A program made the position numbers and the translations under genes. Shown piece after piece: positions 1 through 10,547 of a stretch of DNA of 64,000 nucleotides (within the stretch, counting starts at the first letter, position 1; each line of letters opens with the position of its first letter). Source of the stretch: an unidentified bacterial endosymbiont (GTDB lineage Bacteria > Pseudomonadota > Gammaproteobacteria > Enterobacterales > Enterobacteriaceae); assembly GCF_918797525.1 (NCBI RefSeq), contig NZ_OU963893.1, positions 3,968,001-4,032,000 on the forward strand, given 5' to 3'. Under the pieces are notes generated by a model. The model did no database searches. It was not told the origin of the DNA and saw only the letters and a program-made list of their open reading frames with translations.

Positions 1-1169
1 TGGCTGCTCTGCTGCAGTTCCAGACTCACGTCAACCGGCTTACCTTCACGCAACAGGCCAAGGGTCACTTTGCTGCCAATTGGCATGGAACCCACTTCAG
101 CACGTAGCGCGGCAAAGCTGCTGATAGGCTTACCGTTCAGGGAGGTGATCACATCCCCCGCTTTAATGCCCGCTTTCGCCGCAGACGAGTTTGGCATCAC
201 CTGGCTGACGAAAGCGCCGCGCTGAGCGTCAACTTTCATCGCTTTCGCCAGCTCGGAGTTCAGCTCAGTACCCATGATGCCCAATTCACCGCGCTTCACC
301 TGGCCGTACTGCACCATCTGCGAGGTCAGGTTTTTCACCATGTTGCTTGGGATAGCAAAACCGATACCAATGTTACCGCCGTCCGGTGCGAGGATCGCGG
401 TGTTGATACCAATCAACTCACCGTTCAGGTTCACCAGCGCCCCACCGGAATTACCGCGGTTAATGGCCGCATCCGTCTGGATGAAGTTTTCATAGTTCTC
501 AGCGTTCAGGCCACTACGACCCAGCGCAGAAACGATACCCGAGGTCACCGTTTCGCCCAGACCGAACGGGTTACCGATAGCCACGGTATAATCGCCGACG
601 CGCAACGCGTCAGAATCGGCAAGCTTAATCGCCGTCAGGTTTTTCGGATCCTGAATCTGGATCAGCGCGATATCGGAGCGCGGATCTTTACCCACCACTT
701 TGGCATCGAATCTACGGCCGTCGCTCATCTGAACTTTGATGGTGCTGGCGTTATCCACAACGTGGTTATTGGTCACCACGTAGCCTTTAGCCGCATCAAT
801 AATTACCCCTGAGCCCAGCGCCATAAATTTCTGCTGCTGCCCGCCGCCCTGGCTGTTTTCACCTGCCCCCCCACCCTGGCAGAACGGGGAGCTCTGGAAT
901 GGCGAACCCTCCTGGCAGAACGGTGAGTTATCACCGAAGAACTGCTGGAAGTTTCTTGGCATACGCGGCGTATTAACCGTGGTACTGCCCTCTACGTTAA
1001 TGCTCACCACCGATGGCATCACCTTTTCGAGCATTGGCGCCAGACTTGGCATCTGCTGAGAGGTTGCTGCCGTGGACGGCGCGGCCTCAGCTGCAGTAGC
1101 AGTCAGAGGAGACAGCGCTAAACCTAAACTTAGAGCCAGTGTACTCATTGCTAAAGCGGTTTTTTTCAT
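1..1169 (-). CDS. degP: Periplasmic serine endoprotease DegP, C-terminus cut by window edge
   Basis: DegP (HtrA/protease Do) degrades and refolds misfolded envelope proteins in the periplasm. The protein opens with a Sec signal peptide (MKKTALAMSTLALSLGLA, cleaved near ATAA at about residue 26). The trypsin-like domain carries the triad motifs NHVVD (His, about residue 134), DIALI (Asp, about 165) and GNSGGA (Ser, about 240). The first PDZ domain follows, and the reading frame runs off the left end within or just after it, so PDZ2 is outside the window. The two cysteines near residues 80-95 (SPFCQ repeated) sit in the LA loop, as in E. coli. A sigma-E-like promoter lies upstream. The start matches the family signal peptide. 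Confidence 0.97.
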   Translation of the reverse strand, partial: MKKTALAMSTLALSLGLALSPLTATAAEAAPSTAATSQQMPSLAPMLEKVMPSVVSINVEGSTTVNTPRMPRNFQQFFGDNSPFCQEGSPFQSSPFCQGGGAGENSQGGGQQQKFMALGSGVIIDAAKGYVVTNNHVVDNASTIKVQMSDGRRFDAKVVGKDPRSDIALIQIQDPKNLTAIKLADSDALRVGDYTVAIGNPFGLGETVTSGIVSALGRSGLNAENYENFIQTDAAINRGNSGGALVNLNGELIGINTAILAPDGGNIGIGFAIPSNMVKNLTSQMVQYGQVKRGELGIMGTELNSELAKAMKVDAQRGAFVSQVMPNSSAAKAGIKAGDVITSLNGKPISSFAALRAEVGSMPIGSKVTLGLLREGKPVDVSLELQQSS

Positions 1170-1215
1170 ATTTCTCAATCTCGATTTACCCGATATTGCA
1201 TAATTGCTGTGTAAC

Positions 1216-1243
1216 TCAGATTCGTTTTATAACGCTTAGTTCC
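1216..1243 (-). promoter_or_regulatory. Sigma-E-type promoter of degP
   Basis: Read on the minus strand, GGAACTA (1237-1243) is followed after 16 bases by TCTGA (1216-1220). This fits the sigma-E (RpoE) pattern GGAACTT-N15/16-TCnnA. It lies about 47 bp before the degP start, and degP is a classical envelope-stress gene, so the assignment is consistent. Confidence 0.75.
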
Positions 1244-1301
1244 GGGATTAAGTTTATGGAAAAAGTAAAAATTTATTGGCGCTCTTTACAAAACTCCGCG
1301 T

Positions 1302-2816
1302 TTATTCAACGGCCATCAGCTTGCGGTATTCGTCCCAGGCATACAAATCTGTCATGCCGCTGATATAGTCCTGAATAAGTCGACAGCGATAATAATATTC
1401 CATAACGGGCCATTGTGAAGATTGTTTCTCCAGTTTACCCGTTGCTTCGACGTAGGCCAGACGATGGCGGGTCGACAATTTTTGGTAAAGCCGGGATTCA
1501 ATCGGTAATCGACGTACCCGCTCGTCTTCTACCAGTTCACTAAACTCCTCGACCGTTAACTGCAGCAGTGGGCTATAAATCTCCAGCAGCCCGCTTATCA
1601 CCCGGTATCCCTGTAACTCTAACTGTTCGACATCAGGATGGCTGAACACATGCCGCACGGCAACATTTTTATAGAGTTCAAGAAGTTGACTAAAGCTACT
1701 GTCGTCTTCGAGCAACGCATGGTTGAATTCACCGCTAAAAATGGTCGGCAGATTATCGATAAAGCGCGAGGCCGCATAAGGCACCAGTTTATTGAGAGTA
1801 TTAACCCGCAAATACATAAAGAACTGGTCTTCCGTGCTGCGGCTTAATGAATTTGAGCGCGACTTTTCCCAGGCATTTTCGACGACCTGAGAAAACAACG
1901 ATCCCTTTTCGTGCTGACCCCAGGCGTCATACAGATGTTGATAAAGCTCCTCAACGCTGAATATTCTTTTCTCAACGGCATCCTCCAGGTCGGCGACACA
2001 ATAGGAGATATCGTCCGCAGCCTCCATAATCCACGTTAAGGGAAAACGGCCATTCGGCGCCAACGACAGTTCTTTACGCAACCGCTCAATATAGGCTTCT
2101 TCAGATAAGTAGTAGCCTGGCTTTTTCATCAAATAACTGTGGGATGCCGGCGCCTCGCCCATCCACCACGCCGGGCGCGTATATTTGAGGATGCAGCCAA
2201 CCTGCGCCCAGGTGAGATTCATGCGCATCAGAGAATGCACCAGTCGGATCCCCTGCGCATTGCCTTCAAAATGACAAAGATCCTGGCGCACTTTACGACG
2301 AAGAACGTTCAGATCTTCTTCCCCCTCACGCAGGCATAAATCACGCACCTTACAGCGATCGTCACTGAGCGGCTGGCTTGCCGCATCCGCCGGGAAAAGG
2401 CGCTGTTTAAACCAGTCATTGATGGCAGCTTCACCGAAATGACCAAAGGGGGGATTACCAATATCATGCATCAGGCACGCCATTTCAACGATGCTCTCGA
2501 ATGGCCCGGTCAATTCATCAAGACCATAGCGTGCCAGCAACCGCTGCTCTTTAAGGCGGCTCAAAATCTCTTTAGCAATATAACGCCCGACTTGCTGAAC
2601 CTCCATTGAGTGGGTTAAGCGCGTGCGCACTGCGGCGTTACGTTCCAGCGGAAACACCTGAGTCTTTTGCTGCAAGCGACGAATGGCGGGTGAGTTAATG
2701 ATGCGTCCGCGATCGCTTTCGAAGATCCTCAGGATCTCATGCTCGCTCTTATCGCCCTGCGGCGAACGGAAGCGCCGATGCCAGTTAATTTTTATGCGAA
2801 AATCGATCTGCGTCAT
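1302..2816 (-). CDS. dgt: Deoxyguanosinetriphosphate triphosphohydrolase (dGTPase)
   Basis: Dgt hydrolyses dGTP to deoxyguanosine and triphosphate in the cytosol. At 504 aa it has the full length of the E. coli-type enzyme. The HD-superfamily metal site is visible as RLTHSMEV (about residue 66) and the HD pair in [16 protein letters not shown] (about 114-129). Further HD-domain signature sequence ([19 protein letters not shown]) follows near residue 265-283. It is divergent from mtnN with an 83-bp gap and lies downstream of degP in the same direction without shared operon signals. No anomaly seen. Confidence 0.97.
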   Translation of the reverse strand: MTQIDFRIKINWHRRFRSPQGDKSEHEILRIFESDRGRIINSPAIRRLQQKTQVFPLERNAAVRTRLTHSMEVQQVGRYIAKEILSRLKEQRLLARYGLDELTGPFESIVEMACLMHDIGNPPFGHFGEAAINDWFKQRLFPADAASQPLSDDRCKVRDLCLREGEEDLNVLRRKVRQDLCHFEGNAQGIRLVHSLMRMNLTWAQVGCILKYTRPAWWMGEAPASHSYLMKKPGYYLSEEAYIERLRKELSLAPNGRFPLTWIMEAADDISYCVADLEDAVEKRIFSVEELYQHLYDAWGQHEKGSLFSQVVENAWEKSRSNSLSRSTEDQFFMYLRVNTLNKLVPYAASRFIDNLPTIFSGEFNHALLEDDSSFSQLLELYKNVAVRHVFSHPDVEQLELQGYRVISGLLEIYSPLLQLTVEEFSELVEDERVRRLPIESRLYQKLSTRHRLAYVEATGKLEKQSSQWPVMEYYYRCRLIQDYISGMTDLYAWDEYRKLMAVE

Positions 2817-2899
2817 GTGCTCCCCCGCGTGAGAAATGCGCTTCCACTAAAGCCCATGATAGACTATGCATCTTAACGAGGTACATCGCGAGTAAATCT

Positions 2900-3598
2900 A
2901 TGAAAATCGGCATTATTGGTGCAATGGAAGAAGAAGTTACGCTCCTGCGTGACAAAATTGAGAACCGTCAGACTCTCTCTCTGGGTGGTTGTGAAATCTA
3001 TACCGGCCAGTTGAACGGCGTTGAGGTTGCTCTGCTGAAATCTGGCATCGGTAAAGTTGCTGCTGCGCTGGGTGCAACCCTGCTGCTCGAACACTGCAAG
3101 CCGGACGTGATCATCAATACCGGATCTGCGGGCGGCCTCGCACCAACGCTAAAAGTGGGTGATATCGTCGTCTCTGACGAAGCGCGTTACCACGATGCGG
3201 ACGTGACCGCGTTTGGCTATGAATATGGTCAGCTTCCGGGTTGCCCGGCAGGCTTTAAAGCAGACGATAAGCTGATTGCCGCCGCCGAGACCTGCATCGC
3301 TGAATTAGATCTGAACGCCGTGCGCGGCCTGATTGTCAGCGGCGACGCCTTTATCAATGGCTCCGTTGGCCTGGCGAAAATCCGTCATAACTTCCCGCAG
3401 GCCGTCGCCGTTGAGATGGAAGCGACCGCGATTGCTCACGTTTGCCATAATTTCAGCGTCCCGTTCGTGGTAGTCCGTGCTATCTCTGACGTGGCGGACC
3501 AACAATCGCACCTGAGCTTCGACGAGTTCCTGGCCGTTGCCGCAAAACAGTCTACCGTCATGGTGGAACGCCTGGTACAGAATCTGGCGCGTGGGTAA
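2900..3598 (+). CDS. mtnN: 5'-methylthioadenosine/S-adenosylhomocysteine nucleosidase
   Basis: MtnN (Pfs) cleaves adenine from methylthioadenosine, S-adenosylhomocysteine and 5'-deoxyadenosine, detoxifying SAM by-products and feeding methionine salvage and AI-2 synthesis. The 232-aa protein starts [13 protein letters not shown]; the catalytic glutamate is probably in that segment. NTGSAGGL and the substrate-binding VEMEATAI segment (about residues 170-177) and the catalytic aspartate in AISDVAD (about 197) are all present. It overlaps btuF by 8 bp, so the two are probably co-translated. Confidence 0.97.
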   Translation: MKIGIIGAMEEEVTLLRDKIENRQTLSLGGCEIYTGQLNGVEVALLKSGIGKVAAALGATLLLEHCKPDVIINTGSAGGLAPTLKVGDIVVSDEARYHDADVTAFGYEYGQLPGCPAGFKADDKLIAAAETCIAELDLNAVRGLIVSGDAFINGSVGLAKIRHNFPQAVAVEMEATAIAHVCHNFSVPFVVVRAISDVADQQSHLSFDEFLAVAAKQSTVMVERLVQNLARG

Positions 3599-4400
3599 AG
3601 CCTGCTTGAGGGCGCTAGCCGCCCTGCTTCTGCTCGCACCGGCATGGCTTTATGCCGCGCCGCGGGTGATAACGCTCTCCCCGGCGAACACCGAGCTGGC
3701 GTTTGCTGCCGGGATCACTCCCGTTGGCGTGAGCAGTTTTTCAGATTATCCGCCGCAAGCGGCCGGCATAGAGCAGGTATCAACATGGCAGGGGATGAAT
3801 CTTGAGCGTATCGTGGCGCTCAAGCCCGACCTCGTACTGGCATGGCGCGGCGGAAATGCCGAGCGCCAGGTAAACCAGCTCACTTCGCTTGGGATTAACG
3901 TCATGTGGGTTGACGCGGTGAGCATTGAGCAAGTCGCCGCAGCACTTCGCGCGCTCGCCCCCTTCAGCCCAACGCCGGAAAAGGCCGAGGCTGTGGCAAC
4001 CCGGATGCTCAGCGACTACGCTGCGCTGAAAAGCCAATACGACACGCCAGCGAAAAAACGCATTTTCCTGCAGTTTGGCAGCCAGCCATTGTTCACTAGC
4101 GGAAAAGGCACTATTCAGAACCAGGTGCTCGACGTTTGTGGCGGTGAAAATATCTTTGCTGCCAGCCGGGTCCCCTGGCCGCAGGTCAGTCGGGAACAGG
4201 TTTTGATCCGCCAGCCGCAGGCCATCGTGGTGGTCGGAAGTGCGAGTGAGATTCCTAAAATTGAACAGTTCTGGCAAAGCCAGCTAAAAATACCGGTGAT
4301 CCCGCTCAACCGCGACTGGTTTGAACGTGCCAGCCCGCGTATTATCCTCGCCGCAAAACAACTCTGTGCCGCGCTGGCAGAGAGTGACTCACTCAGATAA
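3591..4400 (+). CDS. btuF: Periplasmic vitamin B12-binding protein BtuF
   Basis: BtuF binds cobalamin in the periplasm and delivers it to the inner-membrane ABC transporter BtuCD. I place the start at GTG 3591, inside the end of mtnN, because this gives [22 protein letters not shown], a normal signal peptide aligned with E. coli MAKSLFRAL; the open frame continues 18 codons further upstream within mtnN and should not be included. The mature protein begins [15 protein letters not shown], typical of class III (helical-hinge) metal-chelate binding proteins. Length is 269 aa. The mtnN-btuF coupling by overlap is conserved in enterobacteria. Confidence 0.95.
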   Translation: MGKACLRALAALLLLAPAWLYAAPRVITLSPANTELAFAAGITPVGVSSFSDYPPQAAGIEQVSTWQGMNLERIVALKPDLVLAWRGGNAERQVNQLTSLGINVMWVDAVSIEQVAAALRALAPFSPTPEKAEAVATRMLSDYAALKSQYDTPAKKRIFLQFGSQPLFTSGKGTIQNQVLDVCGGENIFAASRVPWPQVSREQVLIRQPQAIVVVGSASEIPKIEQFWQSQLKIPVIPLNRDWFERASPRIILAAKQLCAALAESDSLR

Positions 4401-4422
4401 ACACCCGTTCGAGGATTTAACG

Positions 4423-5034
4423 ATGCTCGTGTATTGGCTGGATATTCTTGGCACAGCCGTTTTTGCTATATCCGGCGTATTGCTCGCCGGAAAATTACGC
4501 ATGGACCCTTTTGGCGTGTTGGTTTTGGGCGTGGTTACCGCCATCGGCGGTGGGACGATCCGCGATATGGCGCTGGCCCATGGCCCGGTATTTTGGGTGA
4601 AAGATCCCACCGACCTGGTGGTGGCTATGGTCACCTGCCTGTTGACCATCGCGCTGGTACGCCAGCCGCGCAGATTACCTAAATGGATATTGCCGGTGCT
4701 GGATGCCGTCGGCCTGGCGGTGTTTGTGGGCATTGGGGTGAATAAAGCCTTTCATGCCGGAACGGGCCCACTGGTGGCCGTCTGCATGGGGGTATTAACT
4801 GGCGTCGGCGGCGGCATTATCCGTGACATTCTGGCGCGTGAAATACCGATGATCCTGCGCACCGAAATCTACGCAACGGCCTGTATCGTCGGCGGCATTG
4901 TCCATGCCACGGCCTATTATACCTTTGCGGTCCCGCTGGAGAACGCAGCGATGCTGGGAATGGTCGTCACCCCTGGGGATACGTTTAGCGGCGATACGCT
5001 GGCACCTGAAGCTGCCGACGTTTGCGCTGGATGA
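4423..5034 (+). CDS. yadS: TRIC/UPF0126-family membrane protein YadS, C-terminus frameshifted
   Basis: YadS belongs to the bacterial TRIC (trimeric intracellular cation channel-like) family of small inner-membrane proteins; its substrate in vivo is not settled. The start at 4423 (MLVYWLDILGTAVFAISGVL) follows GAGGA. Two glycine-rich repeats typical of the family are visible: AIGGGTIRDM (about residue 41) and GVGGGIIRDI (about 126), each starting a half of an internal duplication. After MVVT (about residue 184) the frame differs from the family: it reads PGDTFSGDT and stops at 5034. Dropping one C of the C4 run at 4970-4973 restores LGIRLAAIRWHLKLPTFALD and a stop at 5045-5047. As written, the last membrane helix is lost. 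Confidence 0.85.
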   Translation: MLVYWLDILGTAVFAISGVLLAGKLRMDPFGVLVLGVVTAIGGGTIRDMALAHGPVFWVKDPTDLVVAMVTCLLTIALVRQPRRLPKWILPVLDAVGLAVFVGIGVNKAFHAGTGPLVAVCMGVLTGVGGGIIRDILAREIPMILRTEIYATACIVGGIVHATAYYTFAVPLENAAMLGMVVTPGDTFSGDTLAPEAADVCAG

Positions 5035-5049
5035 CAACGTAAGATAAAA

Positions 5050-5077
5050 GCAAAACGGTAACCATCAGGTTACCGTT
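5050..5077 (-). terminator. Rho-independent terminator after erpA
   Basis: The arms ACGGTAACC and GGTTACCGT (5055-5076) form a near-perfect 9-bp hairpin with an ATCA loop. On the minus strand it is followed by TTTTGCTTTT. It lies between the convergent yadS and erpA and suits erpA best. Confidence 0.75.
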
Positions 5078-5084
5078 ATGATTG

Positions 5085-5432
5085 TCAGATGCTGAACGAA
5101 GACCCACACCCACAGGTGCTTGTCGCATTCGGGTTGGTGACCACAAAGCGCGAACCTTCCAGACCTTCGCTGTAATCCACCGCTCCGCCTACCAGATATT
5201 GCAGGCTCATCGGATCCACCACCAGCGCAACGCCCTGCTTCTCGATAGTCATATCACCTTCGTTAACCTGGTCGTCAAAAGTAAAACCATACTGGAAGCC
5301 GCTACAGCCGCCGCCGGTAATATATACGCGCAGTTTCAGATCCGGATTGTCTTCATCGGCAATCAGGGTTTTCACTTTATTGGCCGCTGCTTCGGTAAAT
5401 TCCAGCGGCACAGCGACTACGTCATCACTCAT
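5085..5432 (-). CDS. erpA: A-type iron-sulfur carrier protein ErpA
   Basis: ErpA carries assembled [Fe-S] clusters to apoproteins, including the IspG/IspH enzymes of isoprenoid synthesis. The 115-aa sequence shows the A-type scaffold: beta-rich core with [11 protein letters not shown] (ligand Cys43) and the C-terminal CGCGSSFSI (Cys107 and Cys109). This C-X63-C-X-C arrangement is the family signature. It is monocistronic, convergent with yadS, and followed by its own hairpin terminator. Confidence 0.97.
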   Translation of the reverse strand: MSDDVVAVPLEFTEAAANKVKTLIADEDNPDLKLRVYITGGGCSGFQYGFTFDDQVNEGDMTIEKQGVALVVDPMSLQYLVGGAVDYSEGLEGSRFVVTNPNATSTCGCGSSFSI

Positions 5433-5518
5433 CTTATGCTCCCATGAATACTGCTTACTGCCATTGGGTAAAAATCACCCAATTCTTTTGTTCATTATCT
5501 AATACCCTGGTAATTCAT

Positions 5519-6919
5519 TCAAGTATTCTGCGTCGAGGCCTGTTCCGTCTCCTGTTTCGCGAGGGTACGAGCAAGAAGGGTGGAGTATAGCGGTTTTCCC
5601 CCCAGGAATTGGGCTAATAGTGTCGCGCCGAGACAGGTAATGATCATTGGCAAAATGAGCTGATAATTATCGGTCATCTCCAGAACCAGTACGATCCCGG
5701 TCAACGGCGCACGTAGCGAAGCGGCCAGCAGCGCGCCCATTCCGGCAATGGCGAACGTTCCCGCATCAAGATGATACGCCGGGAAGCCAGCCTCTGCAGC
5801 CATGCCAAAAGCCGTACCCAGTAATGTGCCGAGCGCCAGCATCGGGGCGAAAATACCGCCAGGCGCACCGGATGAGAAACAGAGCACGGTGGTGACAACC
5901 CGCGAAATAAACAGGAACAGCAACAAACCGACGCTAAAATTACCCGCCGCCGCAATGGGGATCAGCCCAAAACCGCCGCCTGTGGCATTAGGTTCTATCA
6001 GACCGATAATGCCGCACATGCCCCCCAGCAGCCCGCCAACCAGCACCCATCTGGTGGTGTTGTCTCTGTGAATACGTTGAAACAGATCCTGAGCGCGTAA
6101 AATGAAGGCATTAAATAAGGGGCCGACAACGCCAAATATCATCCCGAGGATCAGATACAGCCACAGCGTATTGACCGGTGCGTTGGTCAGTTTCCCCACC
6201 TCAATCACCGCCCCTTCGCCGTTAATCACGCGAAAGACAATGCTCGACATAATAACGCCAGTGAACACCGCTTTAATGGAGATCAGGTTATAGCGAAACT
6301 GGGCGCGCATCTCTTCGATAATAAACAGGATCCCCGCCAGCGGTGCATTGAACGCCGCGGAAAGCCCCGCCGCCGCACCGGTTGCCAGCAGCGTATGGCG
6401 CGCTTCCGCACTGCGCATGCGAAAAAGATCGCCCACCATTCGTCCGATATTGCCCCCAAGCTGAACGGTTGGCCCTTCACGCCCCAGCACCATCCCTGCG
6501 CCGAGCGTACCCATCCCACCGATAAATTTTACCGGGATCACCCGCCACCAGCGGACCGGGCGCAACTCTTCAAGCGCGCCTTCTATTTCAGGAATACCGG
6601 AGCCGCCAGCCTCGGGGGCGAATTTACGCACCAGAAAATAGCCCACCATCGCCATTAGCGCAGACAAGACAAATGCCCCTGTCCACACCAGCCATCCGCT
6701 CTGTGCGTACCCGGCAATCGTGCCCATGCGCCAGTTGATCACCGCATTTACCGCTTTCTCAAACGCGACGCCAACCAGCCCGGCCAGCGTTCCCACCACG
6801 GCGGCAGCCAGCAGGATCGCCAGCGGCGTTTTATCGCGGTTAAGCAACCGACGAATACTGATACGGTGACGCGCGCGCGCAAACTGTTGTTCTTCAAATG
6901 AGGGGGTATCTACTTTCAT
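5519..6919 (-). CDS. clcA: H+/Cl- exchange transporter ClcA
   Basis: ClcA exchanges two chloride ions for one proton across the inner membrane and supports extreme acid resistance. I start it at ATG 6919 ([11 protein letters not shown]), matching the family N-terminus; an in-frame ATG eight codons upstream (6943) is possible but adds sequence not seen in homologues. Hallmark motifs are present: [20 protein letters not shown] (gating glutamate) and [14 protein letters not shown], with about 18 hydrophobic helices. The 466-aa length fits the E. coli protein (473). It lies between erpA and hemL, both conserved neighbours. Confidence 0.95.
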   Translation of the reverse strand: MKVDTPSFEEQQFARARHRISIRRLLNRDKTPLAILLAAAVVGTLAGLVGVAFEKAVNAVINWRMGTIAGYAQSGWLVWTGAFVLSALMAMVGYFLVRKFAPEAGGSGIPEIEGALEELRPVRWWRVIPVKFIGGMGTLGAGMVLGREGPTVQLGGNIGRMVGDLFRMRSAEARHTLLATGAAAGLSAAFNAPLAGILFIIEEMRAQFRYNLISIKAVFTGVIMSSIVFRVINGEGAVIEVGKLTNAPVNTLWLYLILGMIFGVVGPLFNAFILRAQDLFQRIHRDNTTRWVLVGGLLGGMCGIIGLIEPNATGGGFGLIPIAAAGNFSVGLLLFLFISRVVTTVLCFSSGAPGGIFAPMLALGTLLGTAFGMAAEAGFPAYHLDAGTFAIAGMGALLAASLRAPLTGIVLVLEMTDNYQLILPMIITCLGATLLAQFLGGKPLYSTLLARTLAKQETEQASTQNT

Positions 6920-7096
6920 CACCAGTTCTTTTTCGTCATACAATTAGCCGCAAAGATTTTACCAGAGACCGCCGCAGCGTCCCGTGAAAAATCCTTAATA
7001 ATTGTTTTTGTATTACCAGGCCAAAAATTTCATAACCTTCTGCGGATCACTTAGAATAGTGTGCTTAATCATTTTATACGAACCAGGAACGACGCC

Positions 7097-8377
7097 ATGA
7101 GCAAGTCTGAAAACCTCTACAGTGCAGCCCGGGAGCTTATTCCAGGCGGTGTGAACTCGCCGGTCCGCGCCTTTACCGGCGTGGGTGGAACGCCGCTGTT
7201 TATTGAACGTTCTGACGGCGCGTACCTGTTTGATGTCGACGGTAAAGCCTATATCGATTATGTCGGCTCCTGGGGCCCGATGGTGCTGGGGCATAACCAC
7301 CCGGCGATCCGCAATGCGGTGATTGACGCGGCCCAGCGCGGCCTGAGCTTTGGCGCGCCAACCGAAATGGAAGTCAAGATGGCGGCGCTGGTCACCGAAC
7401 TGGTTCCCACCATGGACATGGTGCGTATGGTGAACTCCGGAACCGAGGCCACCATGAGCGCTATCCGTCTGGCGCGCGGTTTTACCGGTCGTGACAAAAT
7501 CATCAAATTTGAAGGTTGCTACCATGGCCACGCCGACTGCCTGCTGGTGAAAGCGGGTTCCGGCGCCTTAACCCTCGGCCAGCCGAACTCTCCAGGCGTA
7601 CCGGCCGACTTCGCCAGACACACCCTGACCTGCACCTATAACGATCTGGACACCGTTCGCGCGGCGTTCGAACAGTATCCGCAGGAGATCGCCTGCATCA
7701 TCGTAGAGCCGGTTGCAGGCAACATGAACTGCATCCCACCCCAACCTGATTTCCTGCCGGGCCTGCGCGCCCTGTGCGATGAATACGGCGCTCTGCTGAT
7801 TATCGACGAAGTGATGACCGGTTTCCGCGTGGCGCTGGCGGGCGCTCAGTCATACTACGGCGTGGAGCCGGATCTAACCTGTCTGGGCAAAATCATCGGC
7901 GGCGGTATGCCGGTCGGCGCCTTTGGTGGCCGTAAAGAGGTGATGGAAGCGCTGGCGCCAACCGGTCCGGTTTACCAGGCGGGTACGCTGTCAGGCAACC
8001 CGATTGCCATGGCAGCCGGATTCGCCTGCCTGACCGAAGTTGCACAGCCGGGTATTCACGAAACCCTGACCAGCCTGACCACGCAGTTGGCAAACGGTCT
8101 GCTTGAGGCAGCCAGCGACGCGGGTATTCCGCTGGTGGTTAACCACGTGGGCGGGATGTTCGGGATCTTCTTCACCGATGCAAAAACTGTGACCCGCTAC
8201 CAGGACGTAGTGAAGTGCGACGTTGAACGCTTCAAGCGCTTCTTCCACCTGATGCTCGAGGAAAGGGTCTATCTGGCGCCCTCGGCATTTGAAGCAGGCT
8301 TTATGTCCGTAGCGCACAGCGAAGACGATATCAATAACACCATTGACGCCGCGCGTAAGGTGTTTGCGAAGCTGTAA
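7097..8377 (+). CDS. hemL: Glutamate-1-semialdehyde 2,1-aminomutase
   Basis: HemL converts glutamate-1-semialdehyde to 5-aminolevulinate, the last step of the C5 route into heme and sirohydrochlorin. The 426-aa length and start ([20 protein letters not shown]) match E. coli. The fold-type I PLP enzyme signature is clear: [16 protein letters not shown] (PLP phosphate site), [19 protein letters not shown] (Asp contacting PLP) and [17 protein letters not shown] (Schiff-base lysine, about residue 265). Upstream ATG 7061 gives a 12-residue extension not supported by the family. Transcription ends at a bidirectional hairpin shared with fhuB. Confidence 0.97.
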   Translation: MSKSENLYSAARELIPGGVNSPVRAFTGVGGTPLFIERSDGAYLFDVDGKAYIDYVGSWGPMVLGHNHPAIRNAVIDAAQRGLSFGAPTEMEVKMAALVTELVPTMDMVRMVNSGTEATMSAIRLARGFTGRDKIIKFEGCYHGHADCLLVKAGSGALTLGQPNSPGVPADFARHTLTCTYNDLDTVRAAFEQYPQEIACIIVEPVAGNMNCIPPQPDFLPGLRALCDEYGALLIIDEVMTGFRVALAGAQSYYGVEPDLTCLGKIIGGGMPVGAFGGRKEVMEALAPTGPVYQAGTLSGNPIAMAAGFACLTEVAQPGIHETLTSLTTQLANGLLEAASDAGIPLVVNHVGGMFGIFFTDAKTVTRYQDVVKCDVERFKRFFHLMLEERVYLAPSAFEAGFMSVAHSEDDINNTIDAARKVFAKL

Positions 8378-8492
8378 GATGTGCGTCTTGATGCCCTTAC
8401 CCCGGCCTCAGCGATTTACAGCCGGGCCAGATCATCGCTGAAAGCCTGCAATCGTGCTGAAACAACGTTATTGCTTCTGTTTAAACATTACT

Positions 8493-8534
8493 GGGGAACC
8501 CTCAGCCCACGGGGAGAGGGAGCAAACACTAAAA
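8493..8534. repeat. Intergenic repeat, copy 1 (GGGAGAGGG...GCAAACA type)
   Basis: This segment carries CCCTCAGCCCACGGGGAGAG followed by GGAGCAAACACTAAAA. Related sequence occurs at 38468-38530 and 48862-48909, each in an intergenic gap. It resembles the short palindromic C/T-rich repeats scattered in Enterobacter and Klebsiella genomes. Confidence 0.6.
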
Positions 8535-8557
8535 CGGCAATCTAAGGATTGCCGTTT
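8531..8557. terminator. Bidirectional terminator between hemL and fhuB
   Basis: AAACGGCAATC and GATTGCCGTTT (8532-8557) form an 11-bp perfect hairpin. A run of A before and T after it lets it work for both convergent genes. Confidence 0.8.
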
Positions 8558-8564
8558 ACTATGA

Positions 8565-10547
8565 TTACCGACTCTGCTTTCGCAACAGATAAATAAAGTA
8601 CGGCGCGCCGATGAAGGTCGACAGCAGCCCCGCCGGGATCTGATACGGGAACAGCGCCATTCTTCCACACCAGTCGGCAAACACCAGTATCACGCCGCCC
8701 GCCAGGGCAGACATCACGATATGCGGCATCGTCCGACGGAAGCCCATCATTCGGGCGATGTGCGGCGCCATTAATCCCACAAAGCTGAGCGGCCCTATGG
8801 TCATGGTCGCCGTTGCCGTCAGACAGGCAGCCAGCAGTAGCAGGCCCACGCGGGTAGGTGTTAACGCCATCCCCACCGCGCGTGCGGTTTCACCGCCCAG
8901 CGGCAGAATAGTCATCCAGCGACGGCACAATGGCACCATCACCAGAAGGACAATCATCGCGATCCCGGTATTAACCACCTGACTGCCAGTCGCCCCGTAG
9001 GTCGAACCGGCGATCCAGGTCAGGATCTGCGCCATGCGCGGATCGCCGCTTGCCTGTAACATCATCAGCAGCATGGTGAACGCGGTGCTTAGCGCCATCC
9101 CCGCCAGCAGCATGCGATGCGGCGAGAATCCACCGCGACCGGACGCAATCATAATAATAAGCAGCGTGACCGCCGCACCGATACTTCCGGCAGGCATCAG
9201 CCAGCCAAAGGCATTCCCCGGCACCATGAACAGCATCAGCACCACGCCAAACGCCGCGCCGGAGCTGATCCCCAGCACTTCCGGGCTGGCCATCGGGTTA
9301 CCGGTCAGGCGCTGGATAATACAGCCCGCCACCGCCAGCATCACACCGGCAAATAGCGCCGAAAAGATGCGCGGCCAGCGCCACTGCAGCAATGCATTGA
9401 ATACATCGCCCGTCGCCCAGTGCCACCCCGTCGCATCACGCCCGAAGGCGAGTGCGGCCACGCAGGCGATAATCAGTACGCCCAGCCCGGCGAGGCTAAA
9501 CCACAGCACCGACTGACGTTCAGGATAGACGTTATCGCCCGCATCCATCGCAGGCGCACTGATGCTGCGCAGACGTGGCAGCAGCCACAGCAGCAGCGGC
9601 GCGCCAATCAGCGCCGTCACCGAACCGGTGGAGACCTCCATCCAGACGCGGGCCAGCCAGAGAATCACCTGATCGGAGAGCCAGAGGATTAGGGCGCCAA
9701 TCAGCGGAGCCAGCAGTAAACGCGCCAGCAGGCGGCGCGCGCCGAGCATTTTTGCCAGCAGCGGCGCAAAAAGCCCGATAAAACCGATAATCCCGACTGC
9801 GTTGACCAGCAGGGCGCTGAGCACAATCGCCAGCGTCAGCGCTGCCAGCCGCGCCAGGGACAACGCCAGCCCCAGGTTACGCGCGACGCCATCATCAAGC
9901 CCCATTAGCGTCAGCGGGCGTAAGAGCAGGAATGTCAGCACCACGCCGCCAACTAACTGCGGCCACAGGCGCTGCGCTATGCTCCAGTCAGTCTGGGTAA
10001 GCGTGCCGGAACTCCACAGGAACATGCTTTGCAGTTGATCGTGATGGAACAGCACCAGCAGTTGGTTGACCGCCCCGCAGTAAAGGCTGACCACTAATCC
10101 CGCGAGGATCAGCGTCACCGGGGAGAGACGTTTGCCCCAGGCCACGCCGAATACCAGCGCCCCGACCGCGACCGCGCCCGCGAGCGCCGCAAACTGCGAG
10201 GTTAGCGCCCCGGGCAGTGCCCACAGCGTCGTGATAGTGATCCCAAGCTGCGCCCCCGTCGCCACGCCGAGGGTGGTCGGCTCTGCCAGCGGGTTACGCA
10301 ATACCTGCTGGAATAAGACGCCCACCAGCCCTAACCCGGCCCCGACCAGCAGGGAAACCGCCAGACGTGGCAGCAGGCTATAGTGGAACAGCATCTGTTG
10401 AATGTTGTCGATATCTGGCACAGCAAAGGCCGCGCCCCACTGTTCGCGCGGTAATGCATTCGACAGGTTGAACCCGGTCAGCGCCAGGGTCACCAGCAAA
10501 ATCACCGTCAGCAGCAGCGCCGGGAAACGGGCAATGCGCGTACTCAT
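8565..10547 (-). CDS. fhuB: Ferric hydroxamate ABC transporter permease FhuB
   Basis: FhuB is the inner-membrane channel for ferrichrome and other Fe(III)-hydroxamates. At 660 aa it is a fused double permease: two BtuC/FecCD-like halves (about residues 1-330 and 345-660), each with about ten hydrophobic helices. Each half carries the conserved motif for contact with the FhuC ATPase (GFIGLFAPLLAKM near residue 255 and SFVGLMAPHIARM near 590). The start ATG overlaps the fhuD stop by 4 bp, showing translational coupling in the fhuACDB operon. Length and fusion are as in E. coli. Confidence 0.97.
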   Translation of the reverse strand: MSTRIARFPALLLTVILLVTLALTGFNLSNALPREQWGAAFAVPDIDNIQQMLFHYSLLPRLAVSLLVGAGLGLVGVLFQQVLRNPLAEPTTLGVATGAQLGITITTLWALPGALTSQFAALAGAVAVGALVFGVAWGKRLSPVTLILAGLVVSLYCGAVNQLLVLFHHDQLQSMFLWSSGTLTQTDWSIAQRLWPQLVGGVVLTFLLLRPLTLMGLDDGVARNLGLALSLARLAALTLAIVLSALLVNAVGIIGFIGLFAPLLAKMLGARRLLARLLLAPLIGALILWLSDQVILWLARVWMEVSTGSVTALIGAPLLLWLLPRLRSISAPAMDAGDNVYPERQSVLWFSLAGLGVLIIACVAALAFGRDATGWHWATGDVFNALLQWRWPRIFSALFAGVMLAVAGCIIQRLTGNPMASPEVLGISSGAAFGVVLMLFMVPGNAFGWLMPAGSIGAAVTLLIIMIASGRGGFSPHRMLLAGMALSTAFTMLLMMLQASGDPRMAQILTWIAGSTYGATGSQVVNTGIAMIVLLVMVPLCRRWMTILPLGGETARAVGMALTPTRVGLLLLAACLTATATMTIGPLSFVGLMAPHIARMMGFRRTMPHIVMSALAGGVILVFADWCGRMALFPYQIPAGLLSTFIGAPYFIYLLRKQSR

